Shown: positions 25,001 to 40,017 of the stretch, one piece after another
How positions within the stretch are numbered: position 1 is the stretch's first letter
Layout: each line of letters opens with the position of its first letter
Assembly (NCBI RefSeq): GCF_021018895.1
Contig: NC_079373.1
Span: forward strand, 8,738,501-8,802,500
Length of the DNA: 64,000 nt
Direction of reading: 5' to 3'
Source: Seriola aureovittata
Taxonomy: Eukaryota; Chordata; Actinopteri; Carangiformes; Carangidae
Notes under the pieces: generated by a model
Told to the model about the DNA's origin: nothing
Seen by the model: the letters and a program-made list of their open reading frames with translations, nothing else
Databases searched by the model: none
Translations under genes and position numbers: made by a program

Positions 25001-28000
25001 TCCTAATTCACAGGCACTTAAGTTAACACAGCCACATTTCAACACTGTTCCAGGCAAGACTGTAACATTACGCTACAAAAACACACACACCCATCGTATG
25101 AAAACAACTCTTCTCCCTATCTCAAATCCCTACTAATAACAAGCTACAGGTGCAGAGCTGTGTTGTTAGCTTCAACAATCTCCCGAAGCAGATCTGCTTC
25201 CTCATCTGCTGTGATAAATGGCCGTCTTTCATCTCTCCCTCACTGCGCCCCGGACTGCTGGCATTTGGCACTCCATTAGGAGCGGCCCTGGGCCTGTGTT
25301 TTGGTTCCACTCAGGGAGACGTCACAGTCAGCCGCTGTGCGTTCACCTGGCCGTCTGTCAACACCTGCTCTGAAAGCAGCAGCAGTGGCAGCACACCCAG
25401 GGCACAACAGGGATCACTGGCAACCAGATCACTGCTAGAGTTCTTGGTTTCCTATCTGAAGAGACCCTTTGTCCGCCAACGCTGGGCCTGTTTCAAGACC
25501 CGAGGGGAGGGCTGTAAGGCAAGCTCTCACTCATCAGGAAGTGGAGGGTGAAAACAAAGCCTGATGAATCATCCAGGAGGTGAAATCCAGTAAATGACAG
25601 ACAGAGGACTGCGGAAGTGTGGCAGTGTTTATTTTGTGCATGATTATATCTGTATATGGCTAAAAGAGCAAGTGCTGAAATCAACAGAACACCGTATCAA
25701 AATATTGTGTTGAGAGAAAGAAAATCCATCATGTTCTACATACTAGTCGCCAAACGCTCACCACAATGCATTACACAACTAATAACTACAAAACACACTG
25801 GTTGCTGTGATGCTCTCTCTCTCTCTCTATAAAGTGCTACTTTATTCAGTTATAATGAAGACAAGTGGAAGCTGAAACTCTATTCATAACAGTTCTTAAT
25901 GGCACAGAAGCATTGCTTGTTCTATTCATTTTAATTAGGTATACTGCTGTGTCTAACAATGCAACCACAGCAACAGCTTGTTATTAAAACTCATGCCAAA
26001 AAAAACATTCATACAAAAAATGTACAGTTTATCTTCTTAGTTGGCTAACTGGATGCTTTGGATAAATATGAGCTAATTTGCAATGTGCCAGCATTCAGCC
26101 AAACTATGTGATGTAGAGGCCAAGCACCAGCACATATGTCCTTGAGTTGAATTTTTCACTATTTTTGGAGAGGCTGTAGCCACTGCTTGGTGTCTAAATG
26201 CATCATCTTTGAACAGACAGTCTAGGTGGTAGTGGCAGATAGTTAGTGTCCGCTCTGTGTCTCTGTCTCCTGCATGAGGACACAATTCACTTCCTTCCAT
26301 AGCTCCTTCCAGCTCTCTCTCTCTCTTTCTTTCTTTCCCATGGAGTCTCGGGGTTGACAGATTATCCCGCAGAACAGGCTACGGTCTGGTTACTCTGGAG
26401 AGATTTACTTCTCTTCAAACATGTACTGGACAACATACAGCACTTGTGCTGTCTGTCTCTGTCTCTTCCTCTCTTATTTTCACACACACATGCACTTTCC
26501 AGCTGTATATTAATAATAAAAATAAATAAAAGTTGGAGAAAGTTCTAATGAGTAATTCAGGAATATGTGTCCAACAAACTGTGGTGTTCTTGTGTTCAGT
26601 TTAACAGACTCTATATAATTAAAGCTTCAAATCCGTAAAGTATTTCTCTAGCTCATTAAATGCTGTCAGGGCAGTGTGTGTGTGGTTTGATCAGATTTGA
26701 TTGAAAGTACCCAAAAAACCTATTGACTGTCTTATATAAATAAGAAAAAAAATATAAATACTACTTAATCCTGATTAGTGACATCACCACAATCCTGCTG
26801 ACTTCAAACCAGTGAGGAGAGCACAGACAAAAACACAGAAACCTCTAATGTAAAAAACAAAACAAAATTGTTATAATTTTGGCAGAGAATAGTGTTTGGG
26901 CTTTTAAGACATTTATGTACAAGGATGTATGAATATGTATAATTGCACCAGTCATGACTCACCCCTGACGACCAGGTGGGCAGAGGCCGTGATGTTGTCA
27001 ACGGGGGTCTGTGCGGTGCAGCTGTAGCGTCCGCCATGCTTCAGCTGGACGTTTTTAATCAGCAGCTCTCCATTTGAGCTCCCATTCTGCATAAAACAAC
27101 AAAGCAGACAACAGCTCATTTAGGAGTGAACAAAACGTGATTCATCATGAGGCAAAGTGCTCCTACTGTGTGCCTGTCAAAAGGAAATGATCATGTTAGA
27201 TATTTTCTCACTCAGCCTGAAACTCATCTGGAAATAAGCATATAATTATTTCAGTCACTTGCAAGACCAGAGGGACTGAAATATCAACCAATTAGGTGAC
27301 GTGGACATGGGCTTCAGCTAAAGGGCTATCATCTCTTTCCCTGTCGAGAAACGTCAGGCTCCACACAACGTTTGCTTTAGACAGCACCGTCACTGTAAAA
27401 AGGTAAAACCAACACAGAAATCTACTTTAATTTACTTTAAATGCATGACTGCATTGGTTTTGCTAATACCACACAAACATAATAAAGTGGAGCTGGACCC
27501 CATCTTCAGGAGGGGAAAATCCTCCTTGTGTACAAAAATGGGGAATCATCAATCATTATCATAATTTGGTATTTGTTTAGCAGGCAGAGTGACAAATGAA
27601 AAATGCTGACCACTAGCTTACGGTTAGAGCTGCGCTAAGAGAGAGAGGGAGTATGTCATGTCAAAAATAATGAATGTTAGCAGAAATTGCTATTTAACTG
27701 ATGCACAATGCACAATTCCACTCAGGGAAGGAATGTGAAATGGCTGAGTCATATTCATTTAAAACAGGCCGTATTTTTCCATTTCAGGTATTCCAGTGAA
27801 AATACTACAGGCATCAACCCAAACTCAAATATGAATTGACATGGATGAACTCCAGGCTAAAGCTAAGAGTTTGTCGTCATGGAAAAGATGTGGCTACCAT
27901 GTTAAACTATGATTATGTATAAAAACATTAACTAACCAATATGATTTCTTACCGGGGTGCGTTCATAATGTTGGCCATCCTTGTGTAGGTCAATGACTCT

Positions 28001-31000
28001 GCCATCCAGGGACCAGATGAAAGTGATGTCCAAAGAGGGGTCATGTGACGCAGCACACTGCATCCAGGCGTTCTCACCCACTTTAACGTCAGCGTTGGAC
28101 GGTGCCAAGGTGATCTTTGTGGACTCTGGGGAAAAACACAAGAAGTAGAGGAGATCAGTGTTGATAAGTAAGAGTTCGGTCCAGCCTCTGAATACATCAG
28201 TCCAGGATTTTTTTAAATTTTTTTTTTAGAGGAGATTTGATTCAACAGAGTCAAGTTACAGGCAAACAACTTACATGAAAAAGGGAATCTTGAGGAGTCA
28301 CATAGTGGACAGATCTATGCTGTTTTTATGAAATAGGTGTAACTGTTCAATACATGCACATGTCCAGGAGAGGGCAGAAAAGAGCTGTATTTCCACTAAA
28401 AATGTCTAACAGCTAAAATTGAATGTCTTAAAAAATGACAAGCAAAAAAAAGCCCAAACCGATGTTATTATTTGCTATTCAATCAAACAGTCCCGACATG
28501 TTCATAACTCAAGTTTATTTCTCATCTTTCATTGAACAGTGGTGAAGACTCATCCCTTGTCTCGTCACATTTAATCTAAAGCAATTCTCCTCTTGCCTTG
28601 GGGGGAAAGACTGAATATCTACCAATAGCCTGTAGCCTGTACACTGTCACTCTGCTCAGATGGCCATAATTCAACAACCGTAGACATTTGGAGGTCAGGA
28701 AGGTTTGGTGGGACAGAGAGTGACAGGAATGATTGCCAGCCACGGCTGACATTAGTCCAAGCAACACCAGCTGTCCTGGAAGCATCAGGAAAAAAAGGCA
28801 TAAAGAGAGTTGTCAATTACACATTGTTCATTAGCTGGAACTTGCCTGTAACCAACAGAGAGCCGACGCTGTTGGCCTTGCCCCGGTCATTCTCGGCGAA
28901 GCAGGTATACCTGCCTTCATCTGCTCGCGTCACGTTGAGGATCTCCAGGCTCCCATCCTCCCAGATGAACACCCTGAGGAGAAAAAATAATTAATTCTTC
29001 ACACACTGAAGTAAGAAAGAACTATACGGTATAAAATATTCAGCACCATACGAAGGTCAAAAGTCCATACGAATGTTATTCCATGGATATGTGGATGATG
29101 AAAAATGATGAAAGAGCTCTGAATGTCTGCCAGCACTCTAATGGATATATGGTTCTCTGAGGAAAAAAAACAGTAAGTGAACTTGAAACTACTCAGCAAG
29201 AAGCAACATTAAATTGTGCTAAAGGCTAAGGCAACAATGTTTGATTCATTTTTCTCTGCATATTTCATATTCATGCATGACAAACAGCATTGTGCCAAGC
29301 TGCCCCGTCACTACTCCACACCCTCTCTCACGCAGACGGCAGCCATAGAGAGAATGAGGAGGCATATACTGCATAGTAATTTGGCTGCTGCTCCTCCTCT
29401 CTGCGCGTCCCACTGTGGTGAATGGGAGTGTGTGAGATGGGGAGAAGAGTTCCGGGGTCTCAGAGCTTCCAGACGAGGCTTTTTTGTGTGTCAGCGAGGA
29501 GGGGGTTTACACATCCAGTCTGACCAGGCTGATGAGCTTGAGCATGAGCTTAATGTCAACCAGTGAGAGACGGCAGAGCGGTGCACAGACAAAAAACCCG
29601 AAAGATTTTGCTGTCATACAGTATATAGGAGATCTACAGCTTATCAGAGCTTACTAGAGCTAAATCATTATATTGTACGTGTCTCGCTAATAGTGAGACT
29701 TTACATTCTCAGATATTTGTCTTTGTGCTAATATGACCCAGATATGTCTCACAGTCAGAAAAAGATTGATATTTGCATTAACTACTGCATTAAAACTCAT
29801 CCATCATGAACCATCCACTCTGAATCAAGACAGACAGTATTTTCAGATCAGAAGACATAAGGAAGTGTGCCATCTTATCATGAGACCGCTCACCTGGTAG
29901 AGTTGGAGAGCAGCTCTGTGTCTTTGCTCCAGGAGAAGGTTGGCTTCGGGGCTGCTTTGGGTCGACACTCGATCACCACCCGGCCGTTTTTAGCTGCCAG
30001 GACTCTCTTCACTGGGTTGTGTTCAAACGTGGGAGCGCAGGCTGAGGAAGGACGATGTGGATTATTCATCACAAACTTAGTAGAATATGCATTAACTGCA
30101 GGCATGCATACATTTATGACACATTTTCAATTCATAAAAGTGACTAGCGTACTTATGTAAGATATTGTGCATGCTACTATGAATGACCATTGTCAGTCAA
30201 TTTTCTCATGTATGTGTTTTTTTTCAGCAATATAAAAGTTATTTTTCTTAATAAAATCTGACATAGCACTACATACGTCCTAATGAGCTCCAGCAAGTGA
30301 CCTCTAAATCTCTGATGCAGCCATTTGTGCTGTAGCTGCAGCCAAAGTTTGACTCACCAAACACACGCAACTCTGCATTGGCATAGATGACTCCATGGTG
30401 ATTCTCTGCTTTGCACTGATACATCCCTGAATCATCAAACGTCAAGCTGCTGAACCTCATCTCATTCCTGTCAAGCTGTGGAAAATAACAGGAGTGTAAT
30501 GTTAAAATATCATCATTCTACATTTCACCATTTTCATGCAGTTCAATTCTATTACTAAGCACAGGGGTTAAAATCAAACTGTTGATTGTTGACATCCACT
30601 GAAGTATACATGACAATCAGTTAATTTGACTGGGAGGAGATTCCATTAATACATAATGATGTATCCAGCAGCATGTATCAAACAACCTCCCCCACTCGGC
30701 CGTCATTATCTGCAACTCTCCTGGGTATTTTTTTTTTAGACCTGATGACAGTTGTTTCTATGGAGGGTTACACAACCCATTCTGGCTGGCACCCACTCAA
30801 CAACAACAGATACTTTCTCCTGACATGATGTGTACCCACAGTGCCAGCCTCCTGTCACTGCTGTGCTACTGTAACATGAACACTGAACAGTTTCTATGAG
30901 ACTTGAAAGAGCTCGCAGTAATTTACAGCTACAGTTAAAATGCTCAGTTACAGGACAATAAAGACTTATGAGTTTGAATATTACCGGTTCTCCATTTTTC

Positions 31001-34000
31001 AGCCAGTGGATGCGTGGTTTAGGTTTGCCACTGGCTACACAGGACATAGTGTACTCGCTACCGAGGTCTTTCTCTGTGCTGATGATGTGCTCCACCCACT
31101 CAGGAAAAGCTGCAAATGAAGAAAATCAGAGTTACAGTGTTTACAGAAAAATATGAGAAAACTACAAAGCTACTGAATAACCCTAAAGCCGATATGGGGT
31201 GATACTTAAGGCATTAAAGTAGTTATCAGTTCTAAAAAGAGAAACACCTGAGAAAGTGTGCTAGGTAGTGATAAGAATAGAGGGCTGGTGAATCTATCCC
31301 TCAGAGTGCCTTGCTGAGGATTAATGAAGCTGATAAAAGACTTTTTGTAAAACTTACATTTAAGTAATGTGCGTGTTCACTGACATGTTTTATAAGAACA
31401 AGGGTGGCATGATAAACAACATACTTCTTACCTTCTACAGACACACGTGCAGTGTGGTAGTCCTTTCCTCTCGAGTTCACCGCCTCACACCGATAGGTGC
31501 CCCCGTCTTCAAACTGCACATTGTACAGATGCAGGTGAGCCCCTGCCATCTCGTGATTGGGTGGCATCGGTCCGTCTAACTTCTTCCAGTGGATCTCAGG
31601 GACGGGGCTGAGAGTGAGAAAGAAATTAAAATAATACACGAGACAGGTTTTAACTCGTAATACATAATATATATGCATCATTGCACTCAAGACATCATCA
31701 TTCTGAGACATGCTTTCTAAATGATTTATCCCTGTGAGTAGGCAGTGATTCAAAGAGCTTTCATTCAGTCTATACTGCTGTAAATGTCATTATGTCATCC
31801 ATGAAGGGTGAACTAATATGGTGTTTTGAGAGACTGATACATCCCTATTATTATGAATGTTGTGTTTGGGTTGTCAATAGTAAGTATGTATGTACGTACT
31901 GATGTGCTGGGTCATTTAAATGACCTTATTTCATGCCACAACAATAACAGAATAAATCTTTTCACTTACTTCCCCAAAGCGAAACATTCCAAGGTGATGT
32001 TCTGCCCCACCAGAGCAGTGGTGTCTGGGAACTTGACATTGAGGTCAGCTGGGTATTTTCTGATGGGACCTGAGAGGAATAACAACAGGCCAGCATTATA
32101 GTTCATGTGCTAAACGTATGTCTAGCTGCTAATCCTGAAATAAACAGTGGTTTCAAAATGACAAATTTGGTGTTAATTTTAACTTCAGTATCCAGGTTTG
32201 TCACGGTGCCCGTCATCAGTTTGTTGGATTGATGTTATCCCAGGAAGTTTTAGTAGCAACTTTATGAACTGTGTTTGTCTCTAGCATTTCTCAAGATGGC
32301 AGATCTGCTAATTCAAAAATTTAACTTGTAAACTTGATTTTTGCCGTGACGTCCAGATTTTTTTGTTGTTGTATGTATTACATTGTGGAGTTCCAAGGGT
32401 ATCTTCGATTTCTTGACATCTCAGCCACACATGTCTGTCATGTCTGTACCGACTGAGTTACTGCAGCAGCTGAGGATGAACATGGTTCAGTTCATTTACC
32501 AGAGCATTTCTTCAGCTGATGGTTTCAGTTTAAGCAGGAGAGTAGCAATAATAAAAAATATGATTTGTGTTGCCCACATGACAGTGTCAGTTGATTATAT
32601 ATTCACATAGCATCCATGTTTCTCATCCTGGTCTCTAAAACCAGCTAGTGTTCACATGCTCAAACACATAGCATGCTGCAAAAACCAGATCATAACTGCA
32701 TAAGTCATACACAAGGCTTTAAAAAAGCCTTGGCAAAATGCAAAGATATTCACTCCCACACACACGGACACAAAAACTAGTTAAATACAGGCCACATCAT
32801 AGCCAGAAGCCAACTCATAATACAAATATGCATGAGAGAGCCCAAACAACTGTTCAGCTCACTTCCTAATCTCTCCGGTGGAACAAAACATTCCAGTTGT
32901 GCTCCACTATTCAAGATGCATTTGCCACATGTGAAGTCGGCTTTAAGTTAGATGACTATGAAAGTAAACATTTGATGGATTCTGGGAAGACCCCTAAGGA
33001 AATTGTTAAAAGTGGTGCCTAGTTTTACATAAGTGACTCTTACATTAAGCCTTGCAAAAACACAGAGCATTAGCACACATAATCACATTGCTTCAGTTGG
33101 TCTTCATCTCTGAGGCTGTTCATGTTCCAGTTCATTCTTCATAACATGCTGGCTCTGTCTTAAAGGAAGTCTCAGTCTACTTCTGAGCTAATTTGTCCCT
33201 GTGAATCTCATTCAGAGCCAGTGGAATGACCTTATCATATTTAACACTATTGTTTGGTGCTTCAGCGGGGACAGGAGAAAAGAAAATCAATGCAGTATTT
33301 TGCTGCAACCAGGCAGAGTCACTTCTTGTCTTCCAGCTCATCTTTGAAACTCATCTCTTTAAGAAACGAGATACTCAGATTGTGCTGTATCCTCACACCT
33401 CCTTTTGCTGGTAAAACAGTTACAGCCTGGATATAATTTCTTTTTTGTTCTGTAGGGACCTGTGTTCAATCTGTTTGTTGTACTTCATTGTTATACTGAG
33501 CTTAAGTACATTTTATACTTCGAGACACAGTGCGTCTCTGTATACTGCATTAATCGCGGTGCATTGCAAATGTTATTGTGGCCCAAGTCCCATTCTGTCT
33601 TTTATGTGCATCATATAAAATCACTGGTTGTAAATCTGAAGAACTCAGAAACCACAAACCACTGCTTGAATGTGACCATCATTCATGGAAAGGTCAGAAA
33701 TAAGCAACAGGAAAGACAATGGGTGGTAGGAAGTGAAGTACTAACGTTCAGCCTGTGGCACTAGGGGGATGTAGTTGGAGAAAACGCTCTTGGAAATGGA
33801 CGGGCTGGACGCAATGCAGGAGTAGTTGCCTGTGTCTGAGGAGTCCACCTTGGAGATATAAAGGTTACCATTTGACTGGGAGACAAAGCGCCTCTTGTCC
33901 ATTGGGATGAAGGTGGGAAATTCATTGAGGATCCATCGGAATGACAGCTCGGCTGCAGAGAAAGAGACACGACAAAACACCACCTGTCAATCAAGACTCT

Positions 34001-36450
34001 GGACACATAGCAACAGCTCTGGTAAGAGCCGAGGGGATTAGATGTGTGAGCTGACTCACTTTGAATAATCTGCGCACATACAAAATAAAAATAGCACCAT
34101 TCTTCAGCGCTGAGGGAAATGTATTATTCAAGCATCTATTGACCTTTCAGATGAAATCTTATAATTCTTTTAGCTGAGAGGCATAATGGAGAGCGACCGT
34201 AAGCACATTGCCTTGTTGAGGTAATTCTGACGCTGTGGAGAGAGAGTTAACAGTGCTTTCAGACTGTTGTGTTTATGGCATTTGCATTAGCATGAATATT
34301 AAAATGATGTGTACAGTTTTCTGGGTCGAGGGCTGTGGCTAAATAACAGCAAAAAAAAAAAAAAAGTTTTATTTAACCACGTTCAAAGCGTATGACATGA
34401 AAAAGCAGGAAAAATGATAAAAATGAGGGCACATGCAGACCAGTACTACAAGAGAAAACAAACAACAACCTTTGTGATCACATATTAGATTGAACTAAAT
34501 AAGAAAGATGAAAACATTTTGTATGAGCAGGGTGGAAATAAATCCAGCATGGGGGATGGGTGCAAACTGAGAAGAAGCTTAAAAACTGATATTGAGACAG
34601 TGGAAGAATCAGTCATTATTTTTATACTTTGGAGGACATTAAGAAGGGCAATTCAATCCAAAGCCAACAGGGGATAAGATTTCTTTGGTTCATTTAATTA
34701 TTTCACTAATTTGTTTCATTAGTCCAATAAAAACCCCAATGTGGATATAAAAAGTTTACAGCACATTATGTCTAATGACTATTATACCAATCACACTTTC
34801 ATTTACATGTATGGGAAATGTACAATCTTCAGTCCACCTGACTTACACAGGCAACAGTGCTGTACAACTACTGTGCCGCTGTGTCGTCCACCTGTTTATC
34901 AATCAGGTAATGCTACTGCTGTAGTGATGATGCTACATGATGAGGGAGGTCGAACATAATCTTGCAGAAACACTTAAGCAGATGCACACTCAGCGATCAC
35001 ATGCTGTACCTGGATGATGTGGTGGGGGAGCACAGAGCAGCACTGCCCCCTGTCCTTCTTTGACCTTCACCGTCTCCCTCTCCTCTGACGAGAAAAGATC
35101 GAGATCTAAGAGACAGAGAACAAAATCAATTGTAAGGCAGTTTCAGACTCAAGATCCACTCCAAATCCACTGTCTTATATTCACATTTGAGTTTCATATA
35201 CCCTAAACTAAAGTTTTACAGACTGCATAAAGTTGTGCCTTTGAATTGAGCTGTGGTTTCTAATAGAAAAGTACATTAGCCACACTGGCATTATGAAGTT
35301 AGACCATTCACAAATTGCACTTTCCACGCCACTTATGATATGTCCCAGCTGCCCTTGCAATTTCAGTGCACTTAATAGGCATGAAAGCACAGCTCTAGGG
35401 CAGTTCTGTGCTAAGTCCGCATGGTACTGTACATCAGTGCAGCCTGCATGGCGGTTCACATCCGGACCACTTACATCCAAACTGGACGGAGCCCACTCTG
35501 CTGATGACTGTGCCGTACGTATTGGAAGCCATACAGGAGTAATTTCCTTCATGTGTGGTTTTGATGGGGTTGCTGATGACCAAGTTGCCTCCGACTAAAC
35601 TGTAGTGGCTTCCCTCTTCATTCAGATCAATTCTCATCTTGTTTAGCTTCCACCTACAGAAAAAACAATTGGGGTCAGTACAATAGTGCATTCTGAAAGC
35701 AACCAGTGTCAATGTATATAGGAGGGTATAACCACTATTTGCCTATATTCAAAATTGTCGACAAATGGTTTGTTTTACATGCAGCACCACAAAGGAGGAT
35801 ATTGTCAGGTAAGTTGTTTGATGCAGTGACATGCAGTATTTTAATTGCATGTGGCAAACACCTGACATTTGGCCCTGATAGGCAGGGCATAATCTACCCA
35901 GGCTGGATTACAGACATAGATCTCTCTTGCAATACACATCTGCAGACAGTGAAAGACTTTACCAAGATCCACAAACTGGAAGCTGCTCTATATGAAGGCA
36001 AAAACAAATTTCATGTTTGGAAAGGCATAACGGACTGTACTGTGGTTGAACCCTCTTAAATACTTAATACCAGCTGTGGTCAAAGCTAATTCCTTTCCCT
36101 CTGACATCTAATTCTGGGCTCTCTGACAGTGAAACTGATTTGGGGGATGCTGAGCAGTATCATTTACATATATTTACATCTAAATTGAAATAGATCATGT
36201 AAAACACTCTAAATTTGGAGCTGCAAAATGAGATGGAGACATGATGGCAATGCTGTTTATGCTACAGCTGGAGGAACATCTTATTTTTTTATTAGGTTTT
36301 CATAGCGGTGTCCTATTTTGGCATTTAAATTATTCTTGGTATGAGAAAAACACAAACATCTGTGTTAACAAAATGATTTGTGCAGATTGTTTAACAACAA
36401 GATAAAAAATATATGGTGGGTATGTTTCTGGATGGTCATGCACGCACACG

Positions 36451-36497
<47 letters not shown>

Positions 36498-39400
36498 CAA
36501 ACCGTGGAAGGTTAAGATAGTCTTCTTTGTGACCTTGCCATTTAAAGGCAGACTCTCAAACTATGGGGTCTGCGACTATGAAAAGAGCCTGAGAGATGGC
36601 GAACCATAGGAAGCATACAGAGTGCACAGTGGGCAGTAATGAGACTGGGTTTATGGGTTACATATGTTACTTGTATTTGGCAGGTGGATTGGCTCGAGCC
36701 CGGCAGTTCAGGGTGATTTTGGCCTCCGGCGACTCCTCGGGGTAGATGGTATCCACCGGCTGCTCCTCAAACACCGGCCCGTAACCTGTGGCTTCATCTG
36801 CAAACAACACCAGGGTAAGTAACAACAAGCTGGGTCAGACTTACACACAGGAAATATCAAGGTATTGGAGCTCAGCATCTGGCTGGCAGTTCTGGGGCAG
36901 TTTCATCAAAAAAACAAGACAGCTGAGTTCAGATGGAACACAAACTAAAAACACACTGACTAGATAGTGATATTGCCCCTCTGAGGACCTGTCTTTTAAC
37001 ATTTCAGCAGTTTGTGGGTTTCACAGGCACACACCTCTAATGCTTAGTGGCTGGTTTCAGATAAATCCTGGTTGTATCTTTAACTAATCTAATCTTTGCA
37101 AAGACTCTCTTTCAAGCATTGTTGAAGAATAATAAGCCCCTGCTTTATTTCAAATCGCAACATCACACTAATTATGACAGAGATGTGCTCACTCAGGTGC
37201 CAAACCACACTGACACATTCATCTCTTGCCGGTGGATATGATATTATTACAAGCTAATACAAATCCGGGAACTGGCAATGCTAACTTGATTTAGCATAAT
37301 CCAGCGACCTTTCTTACTGCATTTGTCATCCTCAGTGCTGTGAAGCAGTTGCACAGGCAAATCCAGAGAGAGGAGTCTTCTTGATGAAAATGCCTTTCTT
37401 GGTTCAATCTGCCTGTTACACCATCAACGCAAACGTACAATTAGCCCCAATTACTCATTAAAATCAGACAGACATTATGAGCCGTGGCATGAATAAGACA
37501 TAAACACAATGCCAATCTATGAATAAGCAATGAGCCAGAAATGTTCCCAAACGCTGATTATTCTCTCAGATCAAGAGTGGTGTGTAGGTGACTGCAGGAA
37601 TACAAATGTGAAGCGTGCGTGCGAGTGTCTGCACGTGTGTGTTATTCCCCTGCGTTTCAGAGTTCTAAGAGAGCACAGCTGACACCTCAATGGGGAGAAG
37701 CTCGCTCTTTCAGACAGTAACATCCTGCTCCTATTCCATCCTTCCAAGCGGGCCTGCATTGGCGCTTAGGATTCACTTCACTCTGAAAATGTCATACTGA
37801 CAGTGTGCAACCTTTACAAACCTACATAAAAGACTTGTATTCTCATAATGTCCTGTCACCTGAAACTATATTCTTATAACTTACATTTACTACATTTTTG
37901 CAGAATGAGAAAATAAAGCAAGAATCATATATATTCCAGCAGTCAAACACAGATGTACAGTAATCTCCAAAACTGACAACCAAGTTTATCGTCACTGAAC
38001 CAGTTGCATATTTATCTGCCTCTGCTGTCAGGAAGCTAAGGAATTAAAAGTTTCGTAATCCTTACCACTATGAAAACAGATTTACAGCCACACTAGCACG
38101 TTAGCAGTATCCCAGATAGCCAACCAGGAGGCAGCAATTAAGATGTTAGGAGACAGGATCCACTCCCACTCTCACACACTCCAGCAGCCAACCGTGTGCA
38201 AGTGCTTGACATTGATACAAATCCCAAGGACTCTGAATTACTGCTGGCTGAGAGAGAATTAAACATACTATAAATGGGGCATTGTGGGGCTGATGGAAGG
38301 CAAATTAAGTGAGATACTATGTTCTGGGAACAAGGGAGAAAGAGAAACAAACGGGCGCACAAGGATGAGTAAAGGGAATATAGTGACCCTATTCTACTGT
38401 TGGACTTAAGTTGTTCCGCATGAGTGTCAAAAAAATGCTTTACATGTAAATATGAAATATAAATGTGGGATGGGCTGGAGGAGGAGAGCCACTGAGGCTC
38501 TGGAGCTGGATAGCAGTTGGAATTTAACTCGGAGGGATGAGTGCTGGTGCCGTTCCTATCCATTCCCTGTAATGTGGGATGTGACAGATGGTGGAGGGGA
38601 GTGTTAAAGCTGGCCACATAAGGCCCACTGCCTGGAGACACACACAGGCCTCTTACATTCCCTCTGCCTCTTTTCACTTTTTCTCAGTCTATCTGTCTCT
38701 AACCCTCTCTGGCTTTCCTCTGTCCCCTCTCCATCTCTCTAACCTATATCCTGCAGTCACACTTTGCTCCTCTTCCTTTACCGTTCCTTTCACACCCTCT
38801 TCTCTTCTAAGGTTCTCGTAACTCTTTAGTTAACCATGCTAGTGGCTAGGACAACGGTGCTTCACTTTGGTTGAGATTGAAATGTATAAACAACTATTGG
38901 ATGGCTTGCCATGAAATTATGTACAGACATTCAGGGTTGCCAGAGGATAAAGCCTACTGATATGGATGATTCCCTGACTTCTGCTCTCGTGGCACCATGA
39001 GGTTGACATTTTTGGTGAAATGTCTCAACAAGTATTGCATGGATTTACATGAATTTATGTTCCCCTCATGATATATTGTAACAGCTTTAGCGTTCCCAAA
39101 ATTAGTATTATTATTTTTTAAGATTATTCTTTTGGCATTTTTCCTTTAATTGGACATGAAGAGGGAGACAGCAAGCAAGAAAGGAGAGGGAGGCATGACA
39201 TGCAACAAAGGTTCCAAGTTCCTGGTACGTAGTATCGGCTGTACAATACAGCCGATACTACGCATTACATCTAATGCCATCATCAGGTCAAAGTTTCATT
39301 ATGTCCAATACTTTGGTTTATGACCAAACACCTGCAAAACTATAGACATTCCCATCAGCGCCTGCTGTACTTTGTGTTTAGTGCTAATTAGCAAACATTA

Positions 39401-39949
39401 GCATCTTAATGTGCAGAGTATGGATAGTTAGCATGATCAACATCATACCTGCTAAATATCAGTATGTTTGCAATGTCATTGTGAGCATATTAGCCTGGTG
39501 ACTAGCATTTAGCTCAAAGCACCACTGCACACAATAACAGCCTCACAGAGCTGCGAGCATGACTACAGTGGACTCTTAGTCTTTTTTTCTCTAATACTTG
39601 AGTCATCACTCTCTCCCTCACAGCTTCCCACTCTCAGTTAACTAGCAGTTTTATTATCTGTCCTAATCTGTGTGTGTCTCTCTCAGGTGCTTCTTTTTCT
39701 TCAAATCCTTTTGCTGTTTCCTGTTTTGGCTCTACTTGACTGTGGATACAATGAGTTGCCCTGTTCAACCGGCAAGTAATTATTTACACAATAGTCAACG
39801 TAGATGTGTCCCCTCCCATGCACATGTACAAAAACACAAAGAAAGAAAGATGGACAGTTACTCTCTGTACAAAAGGGGGAAGAAAGACACACAGATACAG
39901 ATACACACACAAACACACACACCCACCCACGCACGCATGTACGCATGCA

Positions 39950-40017
<68 letters not shown>

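Larger units (their letters stand above)
18161..36670 (-). other. cntn1 introns between coding exons 3 and 23
   Basis: These introns are mostly 0.1-3.8 kb, compact compared with the very large mammalian gene. They show simple repeats and no second gene. The blocks at about 18430-18780 and 25160-25560 are GC-richer than their surroundings and could hold regulatory DNA. Nothing else is identifiable. Confidence 0.6.

Noticed and set aside
25150..25551. A 133-residue plus-strand open frame in a contactin intron
   Set aside because: It lies inside an intron on the opposite strand. It has no recognisable domain, low-complexity serine runs and no splice context. It is more likely a GC-richer non-coding block.
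33226..33436. Possible LINE C-terminal remnant ([16 protein letters not shown])
   Set aside because: The resemblance to the usual SL..F...L.THLF ending of fish LINE proteins is short and unsupported by flanking matches.
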